The position numbers and the translations under genes were made by a program. Below, piece by piece: positions 17,601-26,011 of a DNA stretch of 64,000 bases. Source of the DNA: Paenibacillus sp. YN15 (lineage in GTDB: Bacteria; Bacillota; Bacilli; Paenibacillales; NBRC-103111); contig NZ_QMFA01000030.1 in the NCBI RefSeq assembly GCF_003285005.1, positions 1 through 64,000 of the forward strand, written 5' to 3'. Every line of letters starts with the position of its first letter. Position 1 is the stretch's first letter. The notes below the pieces were generated by a model. The model did not search any database, had not been told where the DNA came from, and saw nothing but the letters and a program-made list of their open reading frames with translations.

Positions 17601-19598
17601 GTTGCGGGAAGCCACTTCCAATACAAGTTCACCCGCGGCCAGGAGGAGCTACGTGTGGTCTGGGCCGAGGGGCGGCTCCAGCCGGCCGCCATTCTGACGC
17701 AGCAGCCCGTGCAAATCGTGGACATCATGGGCAATGAAAAGACTTATTACCCCCATGAGGGCAAGGTTTACTACACGCTGAAGGATGAGCCTATCTATGT
17801 AAAGGGCGCTATTGAAGGAATCGCCGCTGACGAAACCTTCGTATGGAGCGGGGAGCCTTCCGTTACCGGCGACGATGCCCAATTGAGTCTGGCCGTGAGC
17901 TATACCGGCTCCGCACCGTTCGACGGCGAATTGAAGGTGCACGGTCAATCCTATCCGATTCATGCCAATCCCGGTGAAGCGCTGCATATTCCCCTTACCG
18001 TTCCGGGGCTTGAGGCGGAGGGGCTTCTGACGGTGCAAGGGCAGTTGCTGAGCGGCGGCCAGCCGCTAGGACATTTGACTGCACAGGCGCGGATTGAGAA
18101 GCCGTACAGCATTCAGATCAAGCCGTTGTTTACCGCAGACGGTACAGGCAAGGAGCTGAAGGCGGTGATCACCAACCATTCCTCCAGCCGGGAATTGGAG
18201 CTTGAGCAGATTCAGTGGACCTTGGGCTCCCAGTCCGGCACGATGACAGGACCCCAAGTCATTCAGCCCTCCTCCGTGTGGACGCAGGCGATTCCTCTTG
18301 CAGGAGAGCTGGCCAATAACGTGGTTTATCCGCTCAAAATGACAGTCAAGCTGCAGGGTTATGATCCGGTCCAGGTGGACAGCACAGCCAATTTTACCCC
18401 TGTGTACCATATCAGCGAGCAGGAGCAGCCGGTTACGGTGGATTGGTCCACAGCGGAAGCCATCAGTCAGTATCACAACCTGGGCGGTCCCGGACTCAGC
18501 GGGCCTGAGGATCTCAGCGGTACGGTGACCCTGAATTGGGATGAGGAGAAGCTCTATATTACGGCGGATATTACCGATGATGTGCTGTTCTATGAAGCCG
18601 AGCAGAAGGATATGTACCTAAATGACGGGTTCCAATTCGGAATTGTCCGGGGCATTCCCGGAGAGAGCGGGGAGTGGTATGATTCCGGCTTCGCCCGGAC
18701 CCCGGCAGGCCTGCAGGTGTATCATTGGATTACACCGGCCGGTGTCCCCGTAGGTCTGGTGGAAAACAGCGGGCTGTCCATCACCCGCAACGAGGAGCAG
18801 AAGCTGACCAGATACGAGTTCGCTCTGCCATGGACGGAGCTTGCGCCCATCAATCCGGCAGAGGATGAAGTATTCAGCTTCTCGCTGCTGCTGAATGAGA
18901 ATGACGGCACCGGCAGAAGAGGCTATCTGGAATGGGGCTCCGGCATTGGGGCCAGCAAGGACCCGAAGAAGTACAGAACGGTGCAGCTGATCAAGCCAAG
19001 TGCCGCTCCCAACAGCCAAGCCAAGCCGGGGCAGCCGGTATTGTCCCATGACAACGGGCATGATACCGGACTGCTGGACGGAACCTACACCGTTGCGATG
19101 AATATGTGGTACGGAGAAAATGGCACCGAGTACCGCTTGTACGAGAATGGGGTGCTGATCGATACGCAAATCCTGGCGGATGCGGCTCCCGCGGCGCAGG
19201 CGGCGGCAACTGTGATCAGCGGCAGGAACAACGGCGTTTACCGCTATGTGGCCGAACTGACCAATGCCGGCGGTACAACCCGGAGCGCCGAGATGACCGT
19301 CCAGGTGACGGATGCGGTGCCGGGTCAGCCGGTATTGTCCAGCGACAATTGGGACGGGGACGGCCATTACCGGATCAGCATGAATATGTGGTGGGGCACC
19401 AATGGGACGGCGTACCATCTGTACGAAAATGGGACACTTATCCATACCCGGGCCTTGACCGATGGAACCCCCGGCGCCCAGTCGGCAGTGGTGGAGGTGA
19501 GCAATAAGCCCGCCGGTACCTATGAATACCGCGCCGAGCTGGTCAACGCTGCCGGAACCGCCTCCAGCAGCACGCTGACCGTGAGTGTTGTGAAGTAA
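14628..19598 (+). CDS. Giant secreted multidomain glycosidase (DNRLRE, FN3, GH, CBM9-like and ChiA_N-like modules)
   Basis: A 1656-residue secreted protein. After a signal peptide (about 1-39) come a DNRLRE/CBM96-like module (about 45-215), an FN3 module (about 222-307), a second DNRLRE-like module (about 313-478) closely similar to the first, and a second FN3 (about 485-575). A TIM-barrel glycosidase follows (about 675-985) with acid/base E789 in VYNEFN and probable nucleophile E897 in VWITEIS, as in clan GH-A (GH39-like). Next are beta-rich linkers, a CBM9/DOMON-like module (about 1268-1455) and two C-terminal modules (about 1467-1561 and 1566-1656) sharing PGQPVLS-DN and MNMW-G-NGT, like the ChiA N-terminal Ig-like domain. 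GGGAGTG precedes the start; ATG at 14634 is an alternative. The modular layout fits an enzyme attacking an insoluble or branched polysaccharide. Confidence 0.85.
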   Translation: MIMIVQILRRINKQISITSCFLLLSAYLFGNAPAAVMAMETQDMNGAVEQIISAAADAHVQGGGSANVNFGAAKSLDVKHISGNSGITREALLAFDLAGIEVAIGKAELYIYEASKESSGTGVDNLVYSTAAGWQEGTVTWNTKPAFADYLGTIHSDTAPAWHVVDVTSYVKRQKAEGQTASFGIKQEAAAGLRVGFASREAAANTPYLKITAAEAEEQPPVWPEQAQLGAEQTDEAMVRLSWPPASDPSGIAGYRIYQNGIILQTVSRNVYHYEAGPLNPGTAYTFKVEAGNPAGNWSQDGPQATVAIGQAEELLPASADAHVQGGASAAMNFGAANSLDVKNQKGNNGISREAFMKFDLSAIGDTIGKAELYLYEASKESNGTAVDNLLYSTAPGWTEKAVTWNTKPAYQDYLGVFRSDTAPQWHVVDVTSYVKQQKSAGQPASFGIRQEVAAGLRVGLTSREAAANTPYLKITKARSNEQAPVWPVSAGLEAIDTDEMDVTLSWPAAEDADGIAGYRVYRNGELIQSAPGTTAFIDGLTPGSTHTFKVEAGDVDGNWSGDGPYLTVTLPVTTLGQVKHGHVFMSNEPVAFRIETNRPSLSWSVQDLWGEEVASGQETVPGGGPLELIIPMDRVGYFTLTVKAEKGSKQPSVRTAPFAVFAPYDFRAVEDSPFGINVHFDRPSYGWTPDLTELIEYAGIKNVRDGVMWNNVERTRGVYTVDPAHEAIIDDMDARNLNTLLLLAYTNKFYDEDSTPYTDEGRQASANYGKFLMEYFGDRVAAYEVYNEFNIEFGRRGNGVANSRPDYYYSLLKQTYDTLKQANPDKTVVGMTTASVPFTWLESVFQLGGLNKVDAASVHPYQFPGTPEHMVPEMERLHNLIAQYNNGQSKPVWITEISHPTHQSAAGVDVKTQADYLVRTFVLSLASGIDKVFWYDLMNDAVNPPSAEANYGILNHQDDPLGRHTPKPAYAAMGAMTRQLTGAEYAADESVAGSHFQYKFTRGQEELRVVWAEGRLQPAAILTQQPVQIVDIMGNEKTYYPHEGKVYYTLKDEPIYVKGAIEGIAADETFVWSGEPSVTGDDAQLSLAVSYTGSAPFDGELKVHGQSYPIHANPGEALHIPLTVPGLEAEGLLTVQGQLLSGGQPLGHLTAQARIEKPYSIQIKPLFTADGTGKELKAVITNHSSSRELELEQIQWTLGSQSGTMTGPQVIQPSSVWTQAIPLAGELANNVVYPLKMTVKLQGYDPVQVDSTANFTPVYHISEQEQPVTVDWSTAEAISQYHNLGGPGLSGPEDLSGTVTLNWDEEKLYITADITDDVLFYEAEQKDMYLNDGFQFGIVRGIPGESGEWYDSGFARTPAGLQVYHWITPAGVPVGLVENSGLSITRNEEQKLTRYEFALPWTELAPINPAEDEVFSFSLLLNENDGTGRRGYLEWGSGIGASKDPKKYRTVQLIKPSAAPNSQAKPGQPVLSHDNGHDTGLLDGTYTVAMNMWYGENGTEYRLYENGVLIDTQILADAAPAAQAAATVISGRNNGVYRYVAELTNAGGTTRSAEMTVQVTDAVPGQPVLSSDNWDGDGHYRISMNMWWGTNGTAYHLYENGTLIHTRALTDGTPGAQSAVVEVSNKPAGTYEYRAELVNAAGTASSSTLTVSVVK

Positions 19599-19659
19599 AG
19601 CAATGGGCGGGGACTCGCCATCACCCCTTCCCCAATAACCGCATCATGTGTACGAAGAG

Positions 19660-19688
19660 CCGCCTGCTTCTGCCGCAGGCGGTTTTTT
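19660..19688 (+). terminator. Rho-independent terminator after the giant glycosidase gene
   Basis: CCGCCTGC and GCAGGCGG form a perfect 8-bp stem with a 7-base loop followed directly by six T residues. Confidence 0.85.
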
Positions 19689-19754
19689 GCCGCGGGGCTG
19701 GCCGGACAGATTGAGATAGGGAGGGAACATTAGAGATTCGGGCAGGCGCAAAAA

Positions 19755-19903
19755 AACGTAACCTGTGCAAAATAGTGTAACCCTCCGGATGCCGCGGCCA
19801 ACCCGCGGCATTTTGCCGCCATTGCTCCATAATTTAGAAGAACCTTGCTCTGCAATAAAGTATAATTGTGCGCAAAATTGGTCTGGGTTACGTTGGAGTT
19901 ACC
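19755..19903. promoter_or_regulatory. Symmetric GTAACC/GGTTAC motifs flanking a -10 box
   Basis: AACGTAACC at 19755-19763 and TGTAACC at about 19776-19782 point one way. GGTTACGTT at 19886-19894 and AGTTACC at about 19897-19903 point the other way. The TATAAT at 19861-19866 lies between them. The arrangement fits operator half-sites for the regulator of the second importer, but no binding protein is known. Confidence 0.35.
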
Positions 19904-19977
19904 AAAGCCGTGCAAGATTGCGGCGCTCCATCGCAATGAACATATAACGTTGCGGATTACTTCTTAAGAGAAAGGGG

Positions 19978-20961
19978 ATGTGCCATATGGCGGAGGCCAA
20001 TCCGTCTTCAGCATCCGAGGCATTGCCGGCTCAACCGCGCCCCGGGAAGAGCAGGTCCAGAAGATTGTGGCTGGATGTGAGGAGAGACCGCTACCTGTAT
20101 CTGCTGGCCTTTCCGGGACTTCTATTCTTCCTGATTTTCAAGTACGTGCCCATGTGGGGGGTGACCATTGCCTTCCAGAATTATTCCCCTTACCAGGGCA
20201 TGTTCAAGAGCGATTGGGTAGGCCTGGAGCACTTCATCAGCTTCTTCTCCAATCCCGACTTCCTGCTGCTGTTTCGCAATACCATGGCGATTAATCTGAT
20301 GAGCCTGATTTTGTTCTTCCCCCTGCCCATTGTCTTATCCCTGCTCCTGAATGAGATCAGGCGGGAGGGCTACAAGAGGCTGGTGCAGTCCATTGTGTAC
20401 ATGCCCCACTTTCTGTCCTGGGTCATCATCTCCGGGTTGACCTTCATGCTCTTCGCCAAGGGCGAAGGACTGGTGAATAATCTGCTGGAGGCGGCGGGCT
20501 TTGAGCGGATGAATTTCTTGACCAATCCCAACGGCTTCTGGCTGATGCTGACCATGCAGTCCATTTGGAAGGAAGCGGGCTGGGGGACGATTATCTTCCT
20601 GGCCGCCATCGCCGGCGTGGACCCCCAGCTCTATGAAGCCGCGAGAATGGACGGCGCAGGCCGAATCCGCCAGATGTGGCATGTGACCCTGCCGGCAATC
20701 CGCAACGTTATTATCATCCTCCTGATTCTGCGGCTTGGCCATATGATGGATGTGGGCTTCGAGCAGGTGTTCCTGATGTATAACGGCGCTGTGTCCCAGG
20801 TGGCGGAGGTGTTCGACACTTATGTATACCGGGTGGGCATTCAGCAAGGCCAATTCAGCTTCAGTACGGCTGCGGGTTTGTTCAAGTCGCTGGTGGGACT
20901 GGCGCTGGTGGTAGGCTCCAACGCCTTGGCCAAGAAGCTGGGCCAGGACGGAATTTATTAA
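19978..20961 (+). CDS. CUT1-type sugar ABC transporter permease (LplB-like), second importer
   Basis: A 327-residue permease with six TM segments and EAA loop EAARMDGAGRIRQMWHVTLP. An alternative start is the ATG at 19987, which has GAAAGGGGATG upstream at good spacing, so the true start may be 9 bases further in. It is the first gene of a second permease-permease-lipoprotein operon without an ATPase and lies directly downstream of the secreted glycosidase genes, suggesting uptake of a further breakdown product. Confidence 0.92.
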   Translation: MCHMAEANPSSASEALPAQPRPGKSRSRRLWLDVRRDRYLYLLAFPGLLFFLIFKYVPMWGVTIAFQNYSPYQGMFKSDWVGLEHFISFFSNPDFLLLFRNTMAINLMSLILFFPLPIVLSLLLNEIRREGYKRLVQSIVYMPHFLSWVIISGLTFMLFAKGEGLVNNLLEAAGFERMNFLTNPNGFWLMLTMQSIWKEAGWGTIIFLAAIAGVDPQLYEAARMDGAGRIRQMWHVTLPAIRNVIIILLILRLGHMMDVGFEQVFLMYNGAVSQVAEVFDTYVYRVGIQQGQFSFSTAAGLFKSLVGLALVVGSNALAKKLGQDGIY

Positions 20962-20980
20962 GCCGCAAGGAGGGATACGC

Positions 20981-21847
20981 TTGATTCGCACCAACAGAGA
21001 ACGGGCCTTCGACGTGGTAAACGTCCTTTTGCTGGCCTTCATCGCCATTGTGACGTTCTTTCCCATCTACTATGTATTCATTGTTTCGTTTGTCGATCCC
21101 ACGGAATATTTGACCAAAGCTTATGTGCTCTGGCCGGAAAAATGGTCTATCGAATCCTATAAGTTTCTGCTCTCCACCAAAGCCTTTCCCCGGTCCATCT
21201 ACAACAGCGGCTTCCTGACCGTGGTGGGCACGGCGCTCAGTCTGATGGTTACCGCCTCGCTGGCCTATGCGCTGTCCAGAAGGCGGCTGCGGGGACGCCA
21301 GACCTTTCTCATGCTGATTCTCTTCACCGTCCTGTTCAGTCCTGGAATTATTCCCCATTACCTGCTGGTCCGCGATCTGCATCTGATGAACAGCTACTGG
21401 TCCCTGATTCTTACCTCTCTGGCCAGCGGCTGGAATGTGATTCTGATGAAAGGGTTCTTCGACAGCATCCCGGTGGAGCTGGAGGAATCCGCCGCCATCG
21501 ACGGCTGCCACGACATCTCCATCTTTATCCGCATTATTCTGCCGCTTTCGCTGCCGTCCCTGGCCGCCTTCGGGCTGTTCTACGCCGTCGGCTACTGGAA
21601 CCAGTTCTTCAACGCGCTGCTCTACTTGAACAATCCGGCCAAGTGGCCCATTCAGGTACTGCTGCAGAACCTGCTGATTTCCTCATCCAACAGCGAGCTG
21701 GTCTCGGATGTGGTGGCAACGCCTCCTCCGACGGAAACGCTGAAGATGGCTGCCGTCATTATCGCTACCGCGCCGATTCTTGCGGTGTACCCGTTCCTGC
21801 AGAAGCATTTTGCAAAGGGCGCCATGGTCGGCTCGGTTAAGGGATAA
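20981..21847 (+). CDS. CUT1-type sugar ABC transporter permease (LplC/YtcP-like), second importer
   Basis: A 288-residue permease starting at TTG with AAGGAGGG six bases upstream. It has six TM segments and the EAA loop EESAAIDGCHDISIFIRIILP, and ends KHFAKGAMVGSVKG. It pairs with the upstream permease. Confidence 0.92.
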   Translation: MIRTNRERAFDVVNVLLLAFIAIVTFFPIYYVFIVSFVDPTEYLTKAYVLWPEKWSIESYKFLLSTKAFPRSIYNSGFLTVVGTALSLMVTASLAYALSRRRLRGRQTFLMLILFTVLFSPGIIPHYLLVRDLHLMNSYWSLILTSLASGWNVILMKGFFDSIPVELEESAAIDGCHDISIFIRIILPLSLPSLAAFGLFYAVGYWNQFFNALLYLNNPAKWPIQVLLQNLLISSSNSELVSDVVATPPPTETLKMAAVIIATAPILAVYPFLQKHFAKGAMVGSVKG

Positions 21848-21882
21848 TATATATCATCTTAATAAAGGAGAGGGTCAAAAAC

Positions 21883-23412
21883 ATGAAGCATGTCAAAACC
21901 TCGCTTTGCCTGGTAGTCGCATTATCCACCGTTCTTGCCGCATGCGGCGGAAGCGGCAGCGGTACAGAGCCCGCCGCCAGCCCGGGGACTGCCACTCAGG
22001 CCGCCCAGAAGACGGAAGCCCCCGTGGAGATCAGCGTTATGGTTCACTTTTTCTCCCAGCAGCCCATGGCTGCGGACAATCCCGTCAAGCAAGCCATCGA
22101 AAAGGCCACCAACAGCAAGCTGAACATCCAGTGGGTATCCTCCAACAACTATGGCGACAAGCTGAATGTCACCCTGGCCTCGGGAGATATCCCGGATTTG
22201 ACCTTCATAAACGATCCGTTCGCTTCAGTGGTCCGGAATATGGCCACCCAGGGAGCCTTCTGGGAGATAGGCCCGTACATCAAGGACTATCCCAACCTGT
22301 CCAAGGGCATTCCCGAAACCGCCTGGGATTTGACCAAAATGCAGGACGGCAAAAACTACTTCATTCCCCGGCCGCGTCCTTCCGAAGCGGATTCCTTCTT
22401 CATTGTCCGCAAGGATTGGCTGGATAAGCTGGGCCTGAAGGTGCCCTCCACCACCGATGAGCTGTATCAGGTGATGAAGGCCTTCGCCGAGAAGGACCCG
22501 GACGGCAACGGCAAGGCGGATACAGTGGGCCTTACCGCCAATACCGATTCGCTGAACTATGTTGACACCGCCTTCACCGGGGTAAACGGCAAGTACAAAT
22601 GGGCCAATGAGCAAATCACCCATGTGGCGATGTTGCCGGAATACCGCCAGTCCCTTGAATTCCTGGTCAAGGCCTACAAGGAAAAGCTGATTCCCGCGGA
22701 TTTCGCCTCCATGAAGCTGACGCAGGTCAACGAATTGTTCCAAAGCGGGAAGGCAGGCATGCTGGTTGAAAAAGCCGGCACCATGGCAACCTATTATGAC
22801 AAGCTGAAGATCATTGACCCCAACTTCAAACAAGGGGATTTTTATCCGGTCACCAGCATCAACGGCTATAATCCCAAGGGTCCCGGCTTCTCCGGCACGC
22901 TGGCCATCTCCAAGAAGGTGTCGGAGGACAAGCTGAAGCGGATTCTGAAGGTGCTGGACACCTGGATGAACCCGGAGGTTTTCGCTTACAATACGTACGG
23001 CATTGAAGGTGTGCACCATACGGTGAAGGATGGCCAGAAGGTGCTGGACACAGAGAAGCTGCAGGCGGACAGCGTAGCTGACCTGAATCAGATTCTGTAT
23101 GTGGCCGATCCGTACGCCAGCTCGACGAAGGTGTCCTTCCCCAAGGAAGTCAACGAGGTGTATGCGAAAATTCAGGATGAGCGGGTCAAAACCAGCGTAG
23201 CCGACATTTCCATCGGTCTTTATTCCCCTACTCTGATTAAGGCGGGAGCCGAGCAGGAGAAGAAGATTGCCGATCTGAGGACCAAAATTATTCTGGGCAC
23301 CGAGCCGATTACGGCTTGGGACGACTATGTAACCAAGCTGAAGGGGGATGCCGATCTTCAGAAGATCTGCCAGGAGCTGACAGAGGCGTACAAGAAGCGG
23401 ATGGGCAAATAA
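21883..23412 (+). CDS. Extracellular solute-binding lipoprotein, second importer
   Basis: A 509-residue binding protein with lipobox VLAAC (C21) and a Gly/Ser/Thr-rich spacer. The mature domain carries the DPDGNGKADTVGL calcium-loop-like motif near residue 205, as in the first importer's binding protein, and ends in an amphipathic helix typical of the family. AAAGGAGAGG precedes the ATG. It would feed the two permeases just upstream. Confidence 0.93.
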   Translation: MKHVKTSLCLVVALSTVLAACGGSGSGTEPAASPGTATQAAQKTEAPVEISVMVHFFSQQPMAADNPVKQAIEKATNSKLNIQWVSSNNYGDKLNVTLASGDIPDLTFINDPFASVVRNMATQGAFWEIGPYIKDYPNLSKGIPETAWDLTKMQDGKNYFIPRPRPSEADSFFIVRKDWLDKLGLKVPSTTDELYQVMKAFAEKDPDGNGKADTVGLTANTDSLNYVDTAFTGVNGKYKWANEQITHVAMLPEYRQSLEFLVKAYKEKLIPADFASMKLTQVNELFQSGKAGMLVEKAGTMATYYDKLKIIDPNFKQGDFYPVTSINGYNPKGPGFSGTLAISKKVSEDKLKRILKVLDTWMNPEVFAYNTYGIEGVHHTVKDGQKVLDTEKLQADSVADLNQILYVADPYASSTKVSFPKEVNEVYAKIQDERVKTSVADISIGLYSPTLIKAGAEQEKKIADLRTKIILGTEPITAWDDYVTKLKGDADLQKICQELTEAYKKRMGK

Positions 23413-23633
23413 TACGGGAGCATAACATTCTTGCAGAGCAAGGCATGGGCCGGGGGCGGATCGGAGATCTGTTTCCGGCCAATATGGTTTAGGAAGCCGA
23501 TGGGCCGGATCTGATGCTGCGCGAGCCCCCATATTCCGATTGGCGTTGACAATAGGCGGGGCAATCTTCATCATGAAGCTGAGCCCCTCTTTCCCGGGCA
23601 GGACATTACCGCAATTTGAACGGAGGAAAATCC

Positions 23634-25967
23634 ATGCTGCAGAGCTTGCGCAACCGGCTCAGAACGGGTATGGAAAGCAGGCGGTCCAGACGGTTTTTCT
23701 GGAGAAGCCTGAGTGCGTTTCTGCTGGTCACCTGTATTCCCGGGCTGATTACGGGCAGTATTATCTATTGGACCTCAACCATCGGAATTGAGAGCGAGCT
23801 CCAGAAGCTTCATGAGAAGCAAGTGCAGCAGCGGGCGGAGAATATTGACGACCAATTGTCCTACATGGAAATGCTGTTCAGTCAGTGGGCATTCGACGCG
23901 CAGTTCGATTACAAGCTCAAGGAGCTGGACTTTACATATAACTTTATTCAGGTCCGCGACATTTACCGAACCCTGTTCATCATGGAGGGGGCGCATCCGC
24001 TCATCTCGAATGTGGAGCTGTATTTGAAGTACCCCCAGCCGCTTATTTTTAACCGGGATGTCTATCGAAATATCACTGATGAAGCATGGAGTCAACGATA
24101 TGAAGCCATGCTGCAGCATACGAAGTTCGCTTACTGGACGGACAGCTATGAGCAACTGGGCAAAGAGGGGGAAAAGCCCCTTCTTGCTTTGGTGAACAAG
24201 GTGCCGGCCGGAAGCTCGGAGCCTCTGGGATGCATCATCACGCTGATGGACAAGGAAAAGCTGAGGAAGATGCTGCAAACTCTGACGCCGTACAATGAAG
24301 GAACGGCTTTTCTTCTGTCGCCGGAGGGCGAGGGGTTTATTGTTCAGGGGGAGGCGGACAAAAACGGGCTTGAGCTGGCCTTGAAGGATGCCATCACCGG
24401 CGGCAAATACCGGACCGATTCTTTTCTCTATGATTATAATGGGGAAAAATATTCTGTTTCGGTAGGCGAATTTTCCAGAATCGGGGAGGCGTGGATATAT
24501 GTGTCCGCCGCTCCCCTTACCGCCATCACCGCTCCGATGCTGTTCGTGTCCAAGCTGATCCTGCTGATTAGCGGAAGCGGTTTCCTTCTGGCCTTGGTGT
24601 TGTCCCTGGGGGCGACCTACCGGCTGTACACTCCTATCGGGAAGCTGGTCCGGCTTTTGCCCGGCAATGAGAACCACCGGGATGAATTCGAGCTGATCGA
24701 GCAGCAGTGGCTGGATCTGACACAGGAGCGGCAAACGCTGCAGAAGCGGCTGGAATCTCATCTGCCCCAGATGCGGGAGGGTTTTATGCTGCAACTGGTG
24801 CAGGGCCATCTGCTGTCCATGACGGAGAAGGATATCCGGGACCGTCTGCTCCATTATGGATGGGAGACCGAGGGGAAGCAGTTTGTCGCCGCGCTGATTC
24901 AGTTGGGCAGCCTGTCGGGGCAGGAGGGAAGATTCAAGCAGGGGGATGAAAGCCTTGTTACCTTCGCCGCAGCCAATATTGTCAGCGAGCTGTCGGGCTC
25001 CCTCTCCTGCCAGCTTGTGAATTTCCATGATCTGACCCTGGGGCTGCTCATCGCTTTCCCCGACGAGATGACGGCGAAGGAGCAGGCGGACATTCTGAAC
25101 CGGACAGGGGAGGAATGGATTCAGGCGGTGGCCCGGGTGCTGAAGCTGCGCATGACCATTGCCATCAGCAGCCCTGTGGCCCAAATCCGGCACAGCTCGC
25201 TTCTGCTGGAGGAGGCGCGGCAGGCGTTAAGCTTTGCGGAGCTTGGCTCCGAGTGCCAGATTATCGAAGCCTCCTGCATCGATAAGCGGCGCAAGGCCCA
25301 GGGCTTCCGTTATCCCTTCACCCTGGAGAAGGAGATTATCCAGGCGGTGCGCATCGGCTCGGAGGAGGAAGCGGCCCAGCTCATCGAACGCTTCCTGAAG
25401 GAGCTGGCCCAGGACGGCGCCGCCAAATTTGTCATGCAGCAGGGAATGATGCAGCTGCTGGGCAGCCTGCAGCATGCCATGCTCCACTCCGGCATCAATC
25501 CCATGGAGCTGTTCGGCGGAGTGAACCTGTATGAGCAGCTCGGCGATTGCAATGAACCGGCGGATATTCTCCGTTGGTTCCGCAGCAGGGTGGTGGGGCC
25601 GTATGTACACGAGCTGATCAGCAGACAGGATTACCAATTGAAGAAGATGGTGGAAAAAACCATCGGATTCATCAACGAGCGCTACATGAGCTTTGAGCTG
25701 TCTCTGGACTGGTGCGCCGACCAGTTCGGCACCAGCGCCTACACCTTGAGCCGCGCCTTCAAGACGGTCACAGGGCTGAACTTCATTGATTACCTGACCA
25801 ATATCCGGTTGGAGAAGGCCAAGGAGTTATTGCGGGAGACGGATATGAAGATCAACGATGTGGCCGCCCAGGTCAGCTATCAGCAAACCTATTTCAACCG
25901 CATATTCAAAAAATACGAGGGCATCACTCCCGGCCAATACCGGGAGATGCACCAGGATAAGGGATAA
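23634..25967 (+). CDS. AraC-family transcriptional regulator with membrane-anchored sensor domain, second copy
   Basis: A 777-residue regulator with TM segments at about 17-42 and 301-325 enclosing a Cache-like sensor domain, a long cytoplasmic linker, and an AraC DNA-binding domain over about 670-777 (LSLDWCADQFGTSAYTLSRAF; INDVAAQVSYQQTYFNRIFKK). The ATG at 23634 is chosen because CGGAGGAAAA lies just before it; an in-frame TTG at 23616 has no such signal. It probably controls the second importer upstream. It shares architecture but only moderate sequence identity with the regulator at 5172, so the two are likely to respond to different ligands. Confidence 0.9.
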   Translation: MLQSLRNRLRTGMESRRSRRFFWRSLSAFLLVTCIPGLITGSIIYWTSTIGIESELQKLHEKQVQQRAENIDDQLSYMEMLFSQWAFDAQFDYKLKELDFTYNFIQVRDIYRTLFIMEGAHPLISNVELYLKYPQPLIFNRDVYRNITDEAWSQRYEAMLQHTKFAYWTDSYEQLGKEGEKPLLALVNKVPAGSSEPLGCIITLMDKEKLRKMLQTLTPYNEGTAFLLSPEGEGFIVQGEADKNGLELALKDAITGGKYRTDSFLYDYNGEKYSVSVGEFSRIGEAWIYVSAAPLTAITAPMLFVSKLILLISGSGFLLALVLSLGATYRLYTPIGKLVRLLPGNENHRDEFELIEQQWLDLTQERQTLQKRLESHLPQMREGFMLQLVQGHLLSMTEKDIRDRLLHYGWETEGKQFVAALIQLGSLSGQEGRFKQGDESLVTFAAANIVSELSGSLSCQLVNFHDLTLGLLIAFPDEMTAKEQADILNRTGEEWIQAVARVLKLRMTIAISSPVAQIRHSSLLLEEARQALSFAELGSECQIIEASCIDKRRKAQGFRYPFTLEKEIIQAVRIGSEEEAAQLIERFLKELAQDGAAKFVMQQGMMQLLGSLQHAMLHSGINPMELFGGVNLYEQLGDCNEPADILRWFRSRVVGPYVHELISRQDYQLKKMVEKTIGFINERYMSFELSLDWCADQFGTSAYTLSRAFKTVTGLNFIDYLTNIRLEKAKELLRETDMKINDVAAQVSYQQTYFNRIFKKYEGITPGQYREMHQDKG

Positions 25968-25988
25968 CCGGAGGGGCATCCGGCAAGC

Positions 25989-26006
25989 GCCCGCAGGCGG
26001 GTTTTG
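25989..26006. terminator. Short hairpin with T-run between convergent genes
   Basis: CCCG-CAGG-CGGG is followed by TTTT between the stop codons of the AraC regulator and sdaAA. The stem is short, so it is a weak terminator at best. Confidence 0.4.
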
Positions 26007-26011
26007 GCCTG

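Larger units (their letters stand above)
19599..19977. other. Intergenic regulatory region before the second importer
   Basis: No gene is seen. It contains the terminator at 19660-19688, a GC-rich hairpin (TGCCGCGG/CCGCGGCA near 19787-19808), a TATAAT at 19861-19866 and paired GTAACC/GGTTAC motifs on both sides of it. Confidence 0.55.
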
